A DNA stretch of 6,081 nucleotides from Planctomycetota bacterium. Its GTDB lineage: Bacteria > Planctomycetota > Phycisphaerae > UBA1845. The notes beneath the pieces were generated by a model. That model did no database searches. It had not been told where the DNA came from and saw nothing but the letters and a program-made list of their open reading frames with translations. The translations under genes were made by a program, and so were the position numbers. The stretch covers positions 1 to 6,081 of the forward strand of contig JAJRSP010000146.1 of NCBI GenBank assembly GCA_024278775.1. The letters run 5' to 3'. Each line of letters starts with the position of its first letter. Position 1 is the stretch's first letter. Below are positions 5,062 to 6,081 of this stretch, piece by piece.

Positions 5062-5961
5062 ATGAAGATTGCTGTTACCGGCGCGACGGGGTTTCTTGGC
5101 CGCTATATTGTCAATCGGCTCACGCAGAGTGGGCATACGTGTCGCTGCTGGCATCGACCGGAGTCGAATCGTGACGGATTCGATCGCCCCGATGCGATCG
5201 AATGGCTGACGGGTACGTTGAACGATGTGGAGTCGGCGGAGCGTATTCTGGAGGGTACGTATGCGATTGTTCATTCCGCGCTGCATCATCCGGGGGGCGG
5301 GTTTCGTGGGGGCGAAGGCGATATCATCGAGTTCGTCACGCGGAACATCACCGGGACGATTCTTCTTGTCGAAACCGCGCGGCGATTGAACGTTCCGCGA
5401 TTTGTGTTCATCTCCACCTGTGCCGTTCACGAGGTCATTCTCGATGACCGGCCGCTCGACGAAGCCCATCCGCTGTGGGCGACGAGCCACTACGGTGCCC
5501 ACAAAGCAGCCATCGAAAAATTCATCCACAGCTACGGCCTGGGACAGGGATACGATATTTGTGCGCTGAGGCCGACCGGTATCTATGGGTTGGCTACGCC
5601 CGCGAGCGCGAGCAAGTGGTACAAGCTGGTTCATGGCGTCAGGAACGGTGACGCGATTTCGTCTTCAAGGGGCGGCAAGGAAGTTCACGCGGCAGACGTG
5701 GCCAAAGCGTGTGAGATTTTGCTGACTGCAAACGGCATCGCCGGGCAGGCGTACAACTGCTATGACCGTTACATCGCGGTTCAGGAGGTGGCGGAGATCG
5801 CCAGGATGCAGACCGGTAGTGACAGCGCGATCGAGACGTTCAACAAAGGCCCGAAACACGAAATTCGCACTGACAAGCTCCGGGCGCTGGGTATGGAGTT
5901 TGGCGGGCGGGCTTTGTTGGAAAAGACCGTCGCGGAATTATTAGGGCGTGTCCGAAAATAA
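5062..5961 (+). CDS. NAD(P)-dependent epimerase/dehydratase (extended SDR family)
   Basis: The protein has 299 residues. An AAGGA ribosome binding site (5049-5053) lies 8 nt before the ATG at 5062, which is the start of the Rossmann fold itself. MKIAVTGATGFLGRYIVNRL holds the TGxxGxxG nucleotide-binding motif (G7, G10, G13). FVFISTCAVHEV (115-126) carries the Ser/Thr region before the active site, and Y144-x3-K148 in SHYGAHKAA is the catalytic pair. ALRPTGIYG (168-176) is the usual substrate-side motif, and HAADVAKA (209-216) matches the conserved HVDDVA-like segment. The family acts on nucleotide sugars or related cytoplasmic metabolites; the exact substrate cannot be read from the sequence. 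Probable co-transcription with the EIIA gene hints at a carbohydrate link. The longer frame from 4951 overlaps the EIIA gene and is Arg-rich, so it is not used. Confidence 0.9.
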   Translation: MKIAVTGATGFLGRYIVNRLTQSGHTCRCWHRPESNRDGFDRPDAIEWLTGTLNDVESAERILEGTYAIVHSALHHPGGGFRGGEGDIIEFVTRNITGTILLVETARRLNVPRFVFISTCAVHEVILDDRPLDEAHPLWATSHYGAHKAAIEKFIHSYGLGQGYDICALRPTGIYGLATPASASKWYKLVHGVRNGDAISSSRGGKEVHAADVAKACEILLTANGIAGQAYNCYDRYIAVQEVAEIARMQTGSDSAIETFNKGPKHEIRTDKLRALGMEFGGRALLEKTVAELLGRVRK

Positions 5962-6012
5962 ATTGCTGGATTCGGCTCATGTTCTTCGGCTGACCTGGCC
6001 GACTATGTTTGT

Positions 6013-6081
6013 ATGCCGAATGCAACTGTAGTCGAGTGGGTTTATGAGAAGTACGCTGCCATCGTCGGCGATCTCGACGAA
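6013..6081 (+). CDS. Possible start of a further gene, perhaps a transposase (cut by right edge)
   Basis: From ATG at 6013 a frame stays open for 23 codons to the window edge: MPNATVVEWVYEKYAAIVGD then LDE. The pattern EKYAAIVGDLDE resembles my recollection of the N-termini of ISAzo13-type transposases, where a 'KY...L.E' segment precedes the helix-turn-helix region. There is no clear Shine-Dalgarno and only 23 residues are visible, so both the start and the family are tentative. The same frame is open back to the epimerase stop at 5961, with no earlier ATG. Confidence 0.3.
   Translation, partial: MPNATVVEWVYEKYAAIVGDLDE

Overview
This 6.1 kb, GC-rich window most likely comes from a member of the Planctomycetota. 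The strongest clue is the secreted protein at 376-1224, whose C-terminus carries two Asp-rich, calcium-loop (dockerin type I-like) repeats separated by a Cys-containing linker, a tail style very common on exported planctomycete proteins. The integral-membrane glycosyltransferase with a C-terminal TPR block and the free-standing EIIA-type PTS protein fit the same group. No rRNA or marker gene is present, so the assignment is inference.

Layout from left to right. (1) 1-292, minus strand: the 5' part of an exported protein with a clear signal peptide and Shine-Dalgarno sequence; it runs off the left edge. (2) 293-375: a short divergent intergenic region. (3) 376-1224, plus: the exported dockerin-tailed protein. 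(4) 1273-3000, plus: a polytopic glycosyltransferase (GT-C / ArnT-PMT-like) fused to three TPRs. (5) 3149-3727, plus: a small predicted lipoprotein of unknown function, followed by a strong intrinsic terminator at 3757-3800. (6) 3801-4562: about 760 bp with no convincing intact gene. It holds a start-less gene remnant, a candidate minus-strand small RNA with its own promoter-like boxes, two hairpins and a terminator (about 4009-4109), and a cluster of palindromic repeats (4099-4517). (7) 4563-5018, plus: an EIIA-type PTS protein. (8) 5062-5961, plus: an NAD(P)-dependent epimerase/dehydratase (extended SDR), 43 bp downstream and probably co-transcribed. (9) 6013-6081: the possible start of another gene, perhaps a transposase, cut by the right edge.

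The genes do not form one obvious pathway. The left half is envelope-directed: two exported proteins, a membrane glycosyltransferase and a lipoprotein. The right half pairs a phosphorylatable EIIA protein with a sugar- or metabolite-modifying SDR enzyme. The least explained part is the intergenic block 4009-4517. It contains four exact copies of the 12-mer TGTCATGCACCC in alternating orientation, each next to a TGTACA core. Together they outline two diverged 175 and 142 bp units bounded by inverted repeats, joined by a perfect 22-bp-arm palindrome. A compact candidate sRNA locus lies directly beside them.
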